A stretch of DNA of 37,210 nt. Source: Candidatus Woesearchaeota archaeon (GTDB taxonomy: Archaea > Nanobdellota > Nanobdellia > SCGC-AAA011-G17 > JAGVXY01). The stretch is from assembly GCA_018303545.1 (NCBI GenBank), contig JAGVXY010000012.1:1-37210 (forward strand), in the 5' to 3' direction. Below the pieces are notes generated by a model. It ran no database searches. It saw only the letters and a program-made list of their open reading frames with translations, and had not been told where the DNA came from. The position numbers were made by a program, and so were the translations under genes. This document shows positions 27,144-36,888 of the stretch, piece after piece (positions within the stretch are counted from its first letter, which is position 1; each line of letters opens with the position of its first letter).

Positions 27144-30035
27144 ATGTATGATTTTAAGCTAATAGAGAAGGAGATGCTTGCGCATTGGAAAAAAATAAAA
27201 CTTCTTGAGAAATTGGAAAAGAAAAATAAAAATGGCACACCCTATTTTCTTCTTGATGGTCCACCTTATGCAAACAACATGCCCCATGTAGGGCACATAA
27301 GAAATACAGTCTATAAAGATTTGAATTTAAGAATTGCTTTTATGAAAGGTCAAAATGTTCTTTTTCAGCCAGGTTTTGACACACATGGGTTACCTGTTGA
27401 AAATATGGTTGAAAAGAATTTTAAAATGCATTCAAAGAAAGATATTCAGAAATTAGGGGTTAAAAAATTCTGTGAAGAATGCAAAAAATGGGCTGCAACA
27501 TATAAAGATTTGTGGATGGAAGTTTATGATAAATTAGGATCATGGTATTCATGGAAAGAACCTTATCTAACCTATGATAATTCTTATGTTGAATCCGGAT
27601 GGTGGACATTCAAACAACTCTGGGATAAAAATTTAGTTTATGAGGGTCAGAGACCTGTGTTTTGGTGCCCTAGTTGTGAAACCGCTTTGGCAGGTTATGA
27701 AGTCACTGATTCTTACACCCAATTGAAGGACCCATGCATATTTATAAAGTTTAAATTAAAGGGAAAAGAAGAATATTTAGTTGTTTTTACAACAACCCCT
27801 TGGACATTGATTGCCAATGTAGCTATTGCTGTAAATCCCGATGAAGAGTATGTAAAAATTGAAACTGCAAAAGGGGTTTTAATATTAGCTGAAAAGAGAT
27901 TACAATTATTGGTAGGATTGGAAATTGGATATAAGATACTTGAAAGATTCAAGGGCAAGGCAATGGATGGATGGGCTTATGAACCCCTAATTGATGTGCC
28001 ACAGCAGAAAGAACTGCAAAAAAATCCAAATGCCTTGAAGGTATACCTCTCTATTCCAATATTAAAAGAAAGAATACCTTCTAAGTTAGCGGTAAAAAAA
28101 GAAGGCGTTGAATCAGGGGATATATTTGAAGATTTTGTAAATGTTAATGAAGGGACAGGATTAGTGCATACTGCCCCAGGGCACGGGAAGACTGATAATG
28201 AAATTGGAAAACATTATAATTTGCCCGATCCTTCACCGTTGGATGATTCCTGTAAGTATACTGCGCTTGCAGGTCAGTTTGAAGGAATTTTTGTAAAAGA
28301 TGCAGATGCTAAAATAATAGAATTACTTGAAGAGCAGGGAAAACTATTACATTCTGAAACTGTAGAACATAAATATCCTGTATGCTGGAGATGCAAAAAA
28401 CCATTGATATTCAGAATGAGCAAACAATGGTTCTTGAAAGTTGATCCTATAAGAAAGAAAATGCTTGCCGGCAATCAAAACGTAACATGGCTTCCAGAAT
28501 ATGCGGGTGAAAGATTCGCTGCTTGGGTTGCTAATGCTGATGATTGGAATGTTTCTCGGCAGAGATATTGGGGAATACCTATGCCTATTTGGAAATGCAA
28601 CTGCGGGGAGATTAGAGTAATTGAATCAATGAAAGAACTGCAAGCCAGTGCAACCAATAAAATTCCTAAGGATTTTGACCTTCATACAGCTGCAGATATT
28701 AAAATTAAATGTAAATGCAAAAAAGAAATGGAAAAAATAAATGATATTTTTGATGTATGGTTTGATTCTGGAATTGCCCCATGGGCTTCATTAGGTTATC
28801 CATTTGCGAATAAAAAAGAATTTGAAGGACATTTCCCGGTTTCGAGAATTAATGAATCTCAGGATCAAATAAGAGGATGGTTCTATAGCCTTATGTTTTG
28901 CGGTATTGCGACGTTTGATAAAGTTCCTTACAAAGAAGTTTCTATGCCTGGATGGGTTTTAGATGAAAAAGGAGAAAAGATGAGTAAGAGTTTGGGTAAT
29001 GTTGTTTGGGCCAAAGAAGGGATGGAAGAAATGGGCGCTGATAATCTAAGATTCTACTATATGTGGGACATTGCCCCTTATGATACTCAGAAATTCAAGG
29101 CAGACAATGTTAAAAAAGAGGTCTACAAAATATTTAATATTTTATTAAACATCAATACTTACTTGCTGAATCAGGCTGAAAAAATTAATGAAGTTAAAGT
29201 GAAAGAAGTTGAGGACAAATGGCTGCTTTCCAAATTAAATTCTTTTGTAAAAGTATATACTGGTGCCTTGGATAATTTTGAATATCATATAGCCGGAAGA
29301 GCATTTGAAGATTTTGTGATAAATAAAATGAGCCGGGGATATATTCAGCTAATAAGAGAGAGAGTTGATGAAAAAGATGGGGCTGTTTTCTTTGTTTTAG
29401 AAAAATGTTTAAAAACTACTTTGGCCTTACTTGCGCCTGTTGCGCCATTTATTGCAGATAAAACTTTTTTGGAACTTAAAGAGAAATTTAAATATAAAGA
29501 AGATAGCGTACATTTGCTTGAATGGCCTTCTGCTGACAAAAAGATAATTGATTTAGAGCTTGAAAAGGCATTTGATATTTTTAATGATATCTTGCAAAAA
29601 GGACTGGCCGCAAGAGAAGAATTAAAAATGGGAATAAGGTGGCCATTGAAGTCCGCAAAAATTTCTGTGCCGGAAGTTGGAGATATCTTGAAATTTGAGG
29701 AATTGATAAAAAAACAGCTGAATGTTAAGAATGTTAGCATAATTAAAGGCGAAGTATTTGTTGAATATGATACTAAAGCAGATGAAGAGCTTGAAAGAGA
29801 AGGATTTGCAAGAGAAGTGATGAGAAGAGTGCAAATGATGAGAAAATCTGAAAAACTAAAGTCCGAAGATGAAATAAAACTTAGCCTCGCTTCTGAATAC
29901 GATTTGTCAAAATGGAAAAAAGAAATTGCAAAGAAAGTTGGAGCTTCTGAGATATTCTTTGAAGACAAAGGATATGATAAGAAAATTATAGAGACAATAA
30001 AAGGCAAAACTTTTGTTATTGGATTTGTAAAATAA
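27144..30035 (+). CDS. ileS: Isoleucyl-tRNA synthetase
   Basis: PYANNMPHVGHIRN (HIGH), GEKMSKSLGN (KMSKS), editing domain FTTTPWTLIANVAIAV, GFDTHGLPVE. Confidence 0.96.
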   Translation: MYDFKLIEKEMLAHWKKIKLLEKLEKKNKNGTPYFLLDGPPYANNMPHVGHIRNTVYKDLNLRIAFMKGQNVLFQPGFDTHGLPVENMVEKNFKMHSKKDIQKLGVKKFCEECKKWAATYKDLWMEVYDKLGSWYSWKEPYLTYDNSYVESGWWTFKQLWDKNLVYEGQRPVFWCPSCETALAGYEVTDSYTQLKDPCIFIKFKLKGKEEYLVVFTTTPWTLIANVAIAVNPDEEYVKIETAKGVLILAEKRLQLLVGLEIGYKILERFKGKAMDGWAYEPLIDVPQQKELQKNPNALKVYLSIPILKERIPSKLAVKKEGVESGDIFEDFVNVNEGTGLVHTAPGHGKTDNEIGKHYNLPDPSPLDDSCKYTALAGQFEGIFVKDADAKIIELLEEQGKLLHSETVEHKYPVCWRCKKPLIFRMSKQWFLKVDPIRKKMLAGNQNVTWLPEYAGERFAAWVANADDWNVSRQRYWGIPMPIWKCNCGEIRVIESMKELQASATNKIPKDFDLHTAADIKIKCKCKKEMEKINDIFDVWFDSGIAPWASLGYPFANKKEFEGHFPVSRINESQDQIRGWFYSLMFCGIATFDKVPYKEVSMPGWVLDEKGEKMSKSLGNVVWAKEGMEEMGADNLRFYYMWDIAPYDTQKFKADNVKKEVYKIFNILLNINTYLLNQAEKINEVKVKEVEDKWLLSKLNSFVKVYTGALDNFEYHIAGRAFEDFVINKMSRGYIQLIRERVDEKDGAVFFVLEKCLKTTLALLAPVAPFIADKTFLELKEKFKYKEDSVHLLEWPSADKKIIDLELEKAFDIFNDILQKGLAAREELKMGIRWPLKSAKISVPEVGDILKFEELIKKQLNVKNVSIIKGEVFVEYDTKADEELEREGFAREVMRRVQMMRKSEKLKSEDEIKLSLASEYDLSKWKKEIAKKVGASEIFFEDKGYDKKIIETIKGKTFVIGFVK

Positions 30036-30123
30036 TTAAATTTGTTCTAAACTGGACTTAAAATCACTTAGGTTATTTAAACTTGAAAGATATACTCTAT
30101 GTTAAGCTTTTGAGAATAAAAAC

Positions 30124-31413
30124 ATGAAGAACAAAAACTCAAGCTGGCAAAAATCATTAATGCTGGGGTCTGCTGTATTTCTTTTCGCATATGGCCTTGT
30201 TTCTTCTGTGCCCGTAATGATAGATTATGCAAGGAATTTATCTCATAGGCCTGAAACCACGGCTCAAAGCAAACCTACAAATAAGATCGGAAAAACAAAT
30301 ATTGAAAAACAACCAAGTCATGGCTATGCTTTTCCAGACAAAATTAAAAGTTCAAATTTAGAAAAAAAAGTTGATGATTATAGTTCTTTGCAGCCCCTTA
30401 AATCAATTGAAAAAAATAAAATTAATTATAGTTCTTTTGATACTGATGATTTTGAATCAATGGGGCAATTTGTGGGCCAAGATTATGAAGAATTTAAGAA
30501 AAAAATTGAAAACTTAATTAATAATTGTGATATGATTGGTGCAATAAACTTTGCAGGGGATATTGATAAGAAACAAGTAGAATTTATTATTAAAAATGCA
30601 TTGGATGAAATTAGCCCCGAACAGCTTAATTTTTGCATTGAAGGGCAGTCATTGGCTCGAGGGGGCCTGATCCATGGAGATTTAAGTTTGTTTAACCGAA
30701 CAATAAGGGCAATGTATAACTATGATTTAGATTTATTGAATATTTATATTAATGCGATTGATGAAAAATTATGCATTAGTGTCGAATCTTCTTCAAGATA
30801 CTTTATGAATATAATGATAAATGACCCTGAATTTGACGAGATAACTGCAAAAAAATATATTCATTTATATGCTACGCTCTATAACCCGGGATTTGATGAA
30901 AAAGAAAATTTTTTGAGACTTATTACCAATTATAATCTTAAATACGATAAAAATATTTCTTTAGGGGACATTGCTAGGGAAATTATATTGCCTGTTGATG
31001 AGATTATGTCTTATTACCTTGATTTTGATAAAGATTATGAATCTGCATTTCTATTTGTGGATGATATGGTCTATGGTTCTTTCGATGCTTCAATATACAC
31101 TTCTGAAAAATTTTCCCTTTTGGAAAAAGCATTGGTTGAAAGTAAAGATGAATATTTTGCTTATGCAATAATTGAATCTGCTATGCGCGCGGAGGCGCTA
31201 GAAATTAGATCAAAACTTAAAAATGGAAATTTAGGTATAGAAGATTATTGCGAAACTGTTGAAAGACTCATTTCTATCGAAAATGAATTCAAATATCGTA
31301 ATTTTGAATCGCCGATTGAACAAGAGTTTTTGGTTCAAAAAAGAGAAGATTGCAATTCTTTTTGGTCCGAAAGAGACGAGGACATAGTTCTTTTGAATAA
31401 CAATATTTATTAA
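30124..31413 (+). CDS. Uncharacterised protein with N-terminal TM anchor
   Basis: 429-aa ORF, hydrophobic segment SLMLGSAVFLFAYGLVSSVPVMI followed by an acidic, helix-rich region. Confidence 0.55.
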   Translation: MKNKNSSWQKSLMLGSAVFLFAYGLVSSVPVMIDYARNLSHRPETTAQSKPTNKIGKTNIEKQPSHGYAFPDKIKSSNLEKKVDDYSSLQPLKSIEKNKINYSSFDTDDFESMGQFVGQDYEEFKKKIENLINNCDMIGAINFAGDIDKKQVEFIIKNALDEISPEQLNFCIEGQSLARGGLIHGDLSLFNRTIRAMYNYDLDLLNIYINAIDEKLCISVESSSRYFMNIMINDPEFDEITAKKYIHLYATLYNPGFDEKENFLRLITNYNLKYDKNISLGDIAREIILPVDEIMSYYLDFDKDYESAFLFVDDMVYGSFDASIYTSEKFSLLEKALVESKDEYFAYAIIESAMRAEALEIRSKLKNGNLGIEDYCETVERLISIENEFKYRNFESPIEQEFLVQKREDCNSFWSERDEDIVLLNNNIY

Positions 31414-31436
31414 TAAAATTTATTATCTCTCTTGTA

Positions 31437-32342
31437 ATGAAGATTGGAAATGTTAAAATTGAAGGAAAATATGTTTTAGCCCCAATAGCCGACATTACTG
31501 ATGTAGCCTATCGAGTTTTATGCCGAAGATATGGTGCTTCTTTAGTATTTTCTGAAATGGTTTCTATTAATGCTCTGATAAGGAATAATAAGGCTACATT
31601 AAAACTTACCAAAATAGCAGAAGAAGAAAGGCCTGTGGCAATACAATTATTCGGCACTAAATTAGAATATTTTGCAAAAGCAGTGAAATTATTGGATTCT
31701 GATATAATTGATCTGAATCTTGGCTGCCCTGCAACAAATATATTAAAACAAGGGGCTGGAGGCGCATTGCTTATTAGGCCTGGCAAAATTAAAGAAATCA
31801 TTGAAACCTTAGTTAAAAATACAGACAAGCCTGTAACAGTTAAAATGAGGTCTGGAATGAAAAAAGTGAACGCTGTTGAAATTGCCCGAATTGCAGAAGA
31901 AGCAGGAGCCTCAGCGATAACATTACATCCCCGATTGGTTGTACAGGGCTATTCTGGGAAAGCAGACTGGTCTTTAATAAAGGAAGTTAAAGAGAATGTT
32001 TCTATACCTGTGATTGGGAACGGGGATGTTGTTGATAGGGCCAGCGCCGAAAAGATGTTGAAAGAGACTAAATGTGATTTAGTAATGATTGGTAGGGCTG
32101 CAATAGGGGATCCTTCGATATTTTCTAGACTAGTTAATGAAAAGGAAAAACCCAGTTACGAAGAGAATATCAAATTGCTTTTTGATTATTATGAGCTTGC
32201 TAAACAATATAGAGTGTATAATTTCGATGCTTTTAAACGAAGGGCTATGGATTTTACTAAGAGTTACCCTAATTCTACTAGGACAAGGCTTAAAATGGCC
32301 AAATTAGGAACAATTGAACAAATTAAAGAAATATTAGTGTAA
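31437..32342 (+). CDS. tRNA-dihydrouridine synthase
   Basis: LAPIADITDVAYRVLCRRYGA, DLNLGCPATNILKQGAGGALL, VKMRSGM, VIGNGDV, MIGRAAIGDP. Confidence 0.93.
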   Translation: MKIGNVKIEGKYVLAPIADITDVAYRVLCRRYGASLVFSEMVSINALIRNNKATLKLTKIAEEERPVAIQLFGTKLEYFAKAVKLLDSDIIDLNLGCPATNILKQGAGGALLIRPGKIKEIIETLVKNTDKPVTVKMRSGMKKVNAVEIARIAEEAGASAITLHPRLVVQGYSGKADWSLIKEVKENVSIPVIGNGDVVDRASAEKMLKETKCDLVMIGRAAIGDPSIFSRLVNEKEKPSYEENIKLLFDYYELAKQYRVYNFDAFKRRAMDFTKSYPNSTRTRLKMAKLGTIEQIKEILV

Positions 32343-32428
32343 CTTTTTAGGGGTTATGCTTTTTTTGGCTCACATTTATAAACTTTTTGTCCTTATTTAT
32401 AAGATATATAAACGCCGGAGGAATAAAA

Positions 32429-33013
32429 ATGGTCGTGAAGAAAAAAGTCGAAATATCCGCGAATGGCCCTATTGCAAAGCCAATGACAGTTCAGAATATT
32501 GTTGCAACAACCTCTTTGGAAAGAGACATATCGTTGATAAAGCTGGCTGAGACACTGCCGAATACAGAGTATAATCCTGAGCAGTTTCCTGGTTTAGTCA
32601 TGAGAATTAAAGAGCCTAAATCTTCTGCATTGATATTTAGCTCTGGAAAAGTTGTATGCACTGGAGCAAAGTCCCTTGAGAAGGTAGGCGATGCTATCAA
32701 AGAGATTATAAAAAATGTTGAAAAGATAGGCGTAAAAATTAATATAAAACCAGAAATCACTGTACAAAATATTGTCGCCTCTGGTGATGTTGGATTAGCT
32801 TTAAATCTGAATAAACTTGCAATACAATTGGAAAATACAGAATATGAACCCGAACAGTTTCCCGGCCTGGTCTATAAGTTGGCAGGTACAAAAGCGACGT
32901 TTTTGTTATTTGGAAACGGAAAAATTGTATGCACTGGAACCAGAAGCGAGCAATTGCTAAAAGAAGCAGTAGAAAAGCTTGTTGAGAACTTGAAACATAC
33001 TTCCAATAAATAA
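32429..33013 (+). CDS. tbp: TATA-binding protein
   Basis: Two direct TBP repeats (TVQNIVATTSL..EYNPEQFPGLVMRI and TVQNIVASGDV..EYEPEQFPGLVYKL). Start at MVVKK, preceded by GGAGG (32417-32421). Confidence 0.96.
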   Translation: MVVKKKVEISANGPIAKPMTVQNIVATTSLERDISLIKLAETLPNTEYNPEQFPGLVMRIKEPKSSALIFSSGKVVCTGAKSLEKVGDAIKEIIKNVEKIGVKINIKPEITVQNIVASGDVGLALNLNKLAIQLENTEYEPEQFPGLVYKLAGTKATFLLFGNGKIVCTGTRSEQLLKEAVEKLVENLKHTSNK

Positions 33014-33025
33014 TTTTTTTATATT

Positions 33026-33604
33026 ATGAGAGAATTTATTCTTAGGGCCCTGAAAGCAAAAACTAAAGGATTTAATGTAAATGATTTAGTGAATGCCGGA
33101 AGGATGGATATTGTTGCAAGATGCGTTTCTAATGCGTTATTTGTTGCAGGGGATGTTAGGAAAGATGTGGTCTTTCATGCAGTGCTCGAAGGTGCGGATG
33201 ATCCTCCAAGAACTATAACCTTTATCGGTGCTGAAGTGAGGGGTTTGGATTATGATGAGAAATCAATTGCTTGTAAAATAAATGAAGCTTTGGTTAAAGG
33301 AAAACAACTTAAACGCGAAGAATTCTTGGTTTTAGAGCCAGGAATAAAAATTTCTAAATTAAGTTTTGAATCTTTAATTCGGGAAAGAAAAAATGTTTTT
33401 TATTTGCATTCTAAAGGGGAGAAAATTTCTGATTTTAAATTTTCTGAAAATGTTGTTTTTGTCTTTGGGGACTATATTGGGATGCCTCGAAAGACTGAAG
33501 GACTTTTGGATAGAATAGGGGCTATAAGGATCTCTTTGGGTAAGAAAGAATTATTTGCGGCTTCTTGCGTTACGATAGTGAATTATGAATTAGATTTACA
33601 TTAA
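33026..33604 (+). CDS. trmY: tRNA pseudouridine(54) N1-methyltransferase, TrmY-like
   Basis: MREFILRALKAKT..NDLVNAGRMDIVARCVSNALFVAGDVRKDVVFHAVLEGADDPPRTITF; VFVFGDYIGM SPOUT-like segment. Confidence 0.85.
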   Translation: MREFILRALKAKTKGFNVNDLVNAGRMDIVARCVSNALFVAGDVRKDVVFHAVLEGADDPPRTITFIGAEVRGLDYDEKSIACKINEALVKGKQLKREEFLVLEPGIKISKLSFESLIRERKNVFYLHSKGEKISDFKFSENVVFVFGDYIGMPRKTEGLLDRIGAIRISLGKKELFAASCVTIVNYELDLH

Positions 33605-33678
33605 GAAAATTTACTGTAAAAAATTCTGATTGTTGAAATTAAGCTGAAAAAATAGGATGTATGACCCATTAGATTTAA

Positions 33679-33951
33679 CTATAACCCAAAGGCATCTTGA
33701 AATTCTTTCATTTTTCTAAATTCGCTTAAGAAAACTACTCCTTTTTCGGTTATTATAAGGTATTTTGAAGGGCCTTTCTGGATTTCAGAAACCATCTCCT
33801 TAGAAACTAATTCATCTAAATATGTATTTAAAAGTTTATGAGAAAGATTAGCTTTATACATCAAATGAGTGGGTTTGATTTTTCCTCCTTTATTTTGTAT
33901 GGATATGAGCATATCGCCGATTATATCCATTTTTGTTCTGCGCATGTTCAT
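33679..33951 (-). CDS. Winged-helix transcriptional regulator
   Basis: DIIGDMLISIQNKGGKIKPTHLMYKANLSHKLLNTYLDELVSKEMVSEI..YLIITEKGVVFL wHTH pattern. Confidence 0.75.
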   Translation of the reverse strand: MNMRRTKMDIIGDMLISIQNKGGKIKPTHLMYKANLSHKLLNTYLDELVSKEMVSEIQKGPSKYLIITEKGVVFLSEFRKMKEFQDAFGL

Positions 33952-34637
33952 TTTCTAGTTGGCAGAACTAATGAGACATAGCTGTAAAGAAGCATAATGT
34001 ATCCCACTAATTGAAAAAACCCTCCTATTGCATATAAGTGCTCCCAACAAAATATTGTTAGGAAACATAATTGTGCGATAAATATCATAAAAAAAGCCAA
34101 AGCTACTAGGATTAGTTTATTATTTTTTGGATTTAGGGTATAGTTTTTATAATAAAAGAAAACAATATAACCTAAGAATAAAGCCATAGTTATGTAAAAT
34201 ATGAAATAACTATTGTTACTAAATAATGCAGCTAATAGTATAAAATATGTGAACAGGATTAACTGGCTTTTTAATTTAGATTTGCTCAAAAGAATGTAAA
34301 TTCCGGCAAGTCCAAAAAGCATCAAGATTCTGTGCGCATCAAAACCAATTACGTAAAACATCGCTTTATTTATGCCCGTGATATCAATATTTAGGGCGCC
34401 AATCTGTTCTTTAATGATATAAGGATAATAAACTGTGAAGTTCATGGCTATTTTTGCTAAGGATCCTAAAGCTAATGCCAAGAAAGACAATGAGAAGTAT
34501 TTGTATTTGCGCTCAAATGAAAATTTATAGAACTTGTATGCATAATAGGCTATTAACAATGCAGTTAAAAATGAAAAACTCTCAATAATCGTATCTATGC
34601 CATAAAACCACTGTGGGGCGTAAACTATGCGTATCAT
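33948..34637 (-). CDS. Multi-TM (about seven helices) membrane protein
   Basis: Successive hydrophobic segments; 4-nt ATGA overlap with the downstream winged-helix gene. Confidence 0.65.
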   Translation of the reverse strand: MIRIVYAPQWFYGIDTIIESFSFLTALLIAYYAYKFYKFSFERKYKYFSLSFLALALGSLAKIAMNFTVYYPYIIKEQIGALNIDITGINKAMFYVIGFDAHRILMLFGLAGIYILLSKSKLKSQLILFTYFILLAALFSNNSYFIFYITMALFLGYIVFFYYKNYTLNPKNNKLILVALAFFMIFIAQLCFLTIFCWEHLYAIGGFFQLVGYIMLLYSYVSLVLPTRK

Positions 34638-34737
34638 CGTGTTATAATAGTAACATATTGGTTTAAAAAGCTTGTGGAAATTGCTTCTCTATTAGCTATT
34701 CATAACGTATTAATAAAGGCAGGGCTAATGATATTGT

Positions 34738-34833
34738 ATGGAAGGTCACTTTGAACTAAAACAAGATGAGGTCGAATATCTTAAGTGGCTTGAAATTAAA
34801 AGAAGGCCTCAACAGCGCAAAGGGAAAAATTGA
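34738..34833 (+). CDS. Possible small protein (31 aa)
   Basis: ATG..TGA reading MEGHFELKQDEVEYLKWLEIKRRPQQRKGKN; TTAATAAAGG about 25 nt upstream could be a TATA box. Not in the supplied ORF list. Confidence 0.35.
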   Translation: MEGHFELKQDEVEYLKWLEIKRRPQQRKGKN

Positions 34834-34961
34834 GGAGAAAATCATTTTTATTAAACACCTCTCAAACCTCTTTTTCCACCTTGGTTTTCCCCCTGCGAAT
34901 TTTTTTATTTTTTAATTAAAAAGACAATGTTTTTAAATGAATGTGTTGTATTCTTTATATT

Positions 34962-35648
34962 ATGAATTTTATCAACAAAATATTTCACGGAAATTTTGAT
35001 GAAATGGTGCATAACCAGTTTATCCGATTTGGCAAGGGCATGTACAATGATAGGGCCGTACTTAAGATAACAAACGGCAAAAGCATTAAGATGACTTCCG
35101 GGTTTGAATACGCTAATGATTTTATTGAATTTATTATTGCCCATTGTCATGACCATACCTATAAGGTTAAAGGTACAGTATATTCTAAAGAGAAGGTAGA
35201 ATCGGATTTTTTTTCTGAAATAGTAAAAAAGAAGGGGTTCTTTATTGGTGAGGTTAATCAAGAAATGAGCAAAGAAGAGCTTTCAGAGTTTTATGAGCTG
35301 TTCAAATTACAATATATCCTGGTGGGAATTGAATCTGAATCTGTGGTTTTAAAAACAAATAAAGTACCACATAACCCGAGAGGAAAGTATAAAGAAAATT
35401 TCTGTTCGTTTGCCGTTGATTCTTACATGAGAGATAAAGCATTAGAAGATTTTGCTTTTGATTTGGATGATGACTTTAAAAAAGCTTTACTTAAGCATCA
35501 TTTTCGTATTGATGGAGTAGACATACCTAAAGAATATGAAGATGATCCATTGAAGATAAGAATCTATGCCCGAAGAAAAGGTTTTATTAAAAGGATTATC
35601 GACCAAGATGGAAAACTTTTAGATAAAGAAACTGAACTTTTAGCATAA
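34962..35648 (+). CDS. Uncharacterised protein
   Basis: 228-aa ORF; start at 34962 fits the TATA-like TTTTAAATG at 34931-34939 better than the longer ORF start at 34941. Confidence 0.6.
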   Translation: MNFINKIFHGNFDEMVHNQFIRFGKGMYNDRAVLKITNGKSIKMTSGFEYANDFIEFIIAHCHDHTYKVKGTVYSKEKVESDFFSEIVKKKGFFIGEVNQEMSKEELSEFYELFKLQYILVGIESESVVLKTNKVPHNPRGKYKENFCSFAVDSYMRDKALEDFAFDLDDDFKKALLKHHFRIDGVDIPKEYEDDPLKIRIYARRKGFIKRIIDQDGKLLDKETELLA

Positions 35649-35697
35649 ATTATTCGAGAATTCTATCTTTTTATATTTCTAAATAGAGAATAAGCAG

Positions 35698-35901
35698 TTA
35701 TTTTGCTGCTAATTTAATATCTGCTGCTTTTATTGTCTTCCTTCCAGAATGTTTTGCCATTCGAAGTGCTTTTTCACAAATCTCATCTGCAACCTGCTCA
35801 AGAATCTCTCGAAGTGCCTGTTTGCCATCTTCTCCGACACGAGAAGCACCGGCTTTTTTAATTAATTTTTCCATTGCAGCTAAAGGTAAAATGCTTTTCA
35901 T
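35698..35901 (-). CDS. Archaeal histone
   Basis: LPLAAMEKLIKKAGASRVGEDGKQALREILEQVADEICEKALRMAKHSGRKTIKAADIKLA histone fold. Confidence 0.95.
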   Translation of the reverse strand: MKSILPLAAMEKLIKKAGASRVGEDGKQALREILEQVADEICEKALRMAKHSGRKTIKAADIKLAAK

Positions 35902-36096
35902 TGTAAGTTATTTTGTTTTATAATTATTTAAAGGTTATGTTTTTTATTTTTCATATAAGTTTAATTTTGCTGTAAACGCGAAATGTGTTGTTAAATGGGT
36001 TAATTCTTGCATTAACTTACATCTAAAACGAAATCTATTTAAATCTAATTTAACCTACGAATAGTATTGTGGGCTGTGTTGTAAAGAGGTAGTTTA

Positions 36097-36888
36097 ATGG
36101 GGTTTATGTTAGAAAGTGTGGGGAGGTATCCCGAAAAAAAAAAGAGTGTAATTTTTCAATCTGACCTGTTTAATAAAATAGGGTATAATTGTTTGAAAAT
36201 TAATAGGAAAATAAGATATAACTTAATTTTGTTTGCCCTTTTTCTCATAATATTTCCAACAGTAGTATCTGCTTTTCTTATTTCGGATCAAGGAACAAAT
36301 GTCAGAGAAGTTGCAACAGGTAATCTAACAGCTTCAGCTAATTTATCAATTTCAATATATGATAGCTCTATCGGGGGAAACTTAATTTTTGAACAAACTT
36401 TAATCAATGCCATAATAAATGGTTCATGGAATGTTATGATAAATCCTAATTTATCTTATGGAGTAATTTACTGGAAGGATTATAGTATTAATGCAGAAGA
36501 TTTAGATTTTGACGGAATAGAAAGATTAGAATTACAATCTTCTGTTGGAAAAATAAATAATATTTCATTCATTAATTTTTCTTTAATTAATTCCTGCCCA
36601 GAAGGAAGTTCAATAAGATTAATTTATGAAAATGGAAGTGTATTGTGTGTTTTAACAAATACTTCTTTTAATCAAACATTTACAGATTTATTTTATGCAG
36701 GAATTCAATGGGCCTATAATATGACAACCCCGTTTACAAACTGGTTGACTACATTTAATTATGATTACAATCAAACTACTCCAGCAATTGCATACACAGA
36801 TGCAGCACTAGTAGCAAATAATAATTCCTTCAGATCAACTTACAACGAAACATACAACGCATCTATAATCTGGGCATACAATCAATAA
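36097..36888 (+). CDS. Secreted Asn/Thr-rich repeat surface protein, 5' part (frame ends at 36888)
   Basis: Signal-like YNLILFALFLIIFPTVVSAF, N-terminal beta-rich domain, then NQTTPAIAYTDAALVANN repeats; SD-like GAGGTAG upstream. Confidence 0.75.
   Translation: MGFMLESVGRYPEKKKSVIFQSDLFNKIGYNCLKINRKIRYNLILFALFLIIFPTVVSAFLISDQGTNVREVATGNLTASANLSISIYDSSIGGNLIFEQTLINAIINGSWNVMINPNLSYGVIYWKDYSINAEDLDFDGIERLELQSSVGKINNISFINFSLINSCPEGSSIRLIYENGSVLCVLTNTSFNQTFTDLFYAGIQWAYNMTTPFTNWLTTFNYDYNQTTPAIAYTDAALVANNNSFRSTYNETYNASIIWAYNQ

Noticed and set aside
29345-30007. 220-aa minus-strand ORF inside ileS
   Set aside because: Shadow ORF, Ser/Phe-rich, opposite a well-supported IleRS frame.
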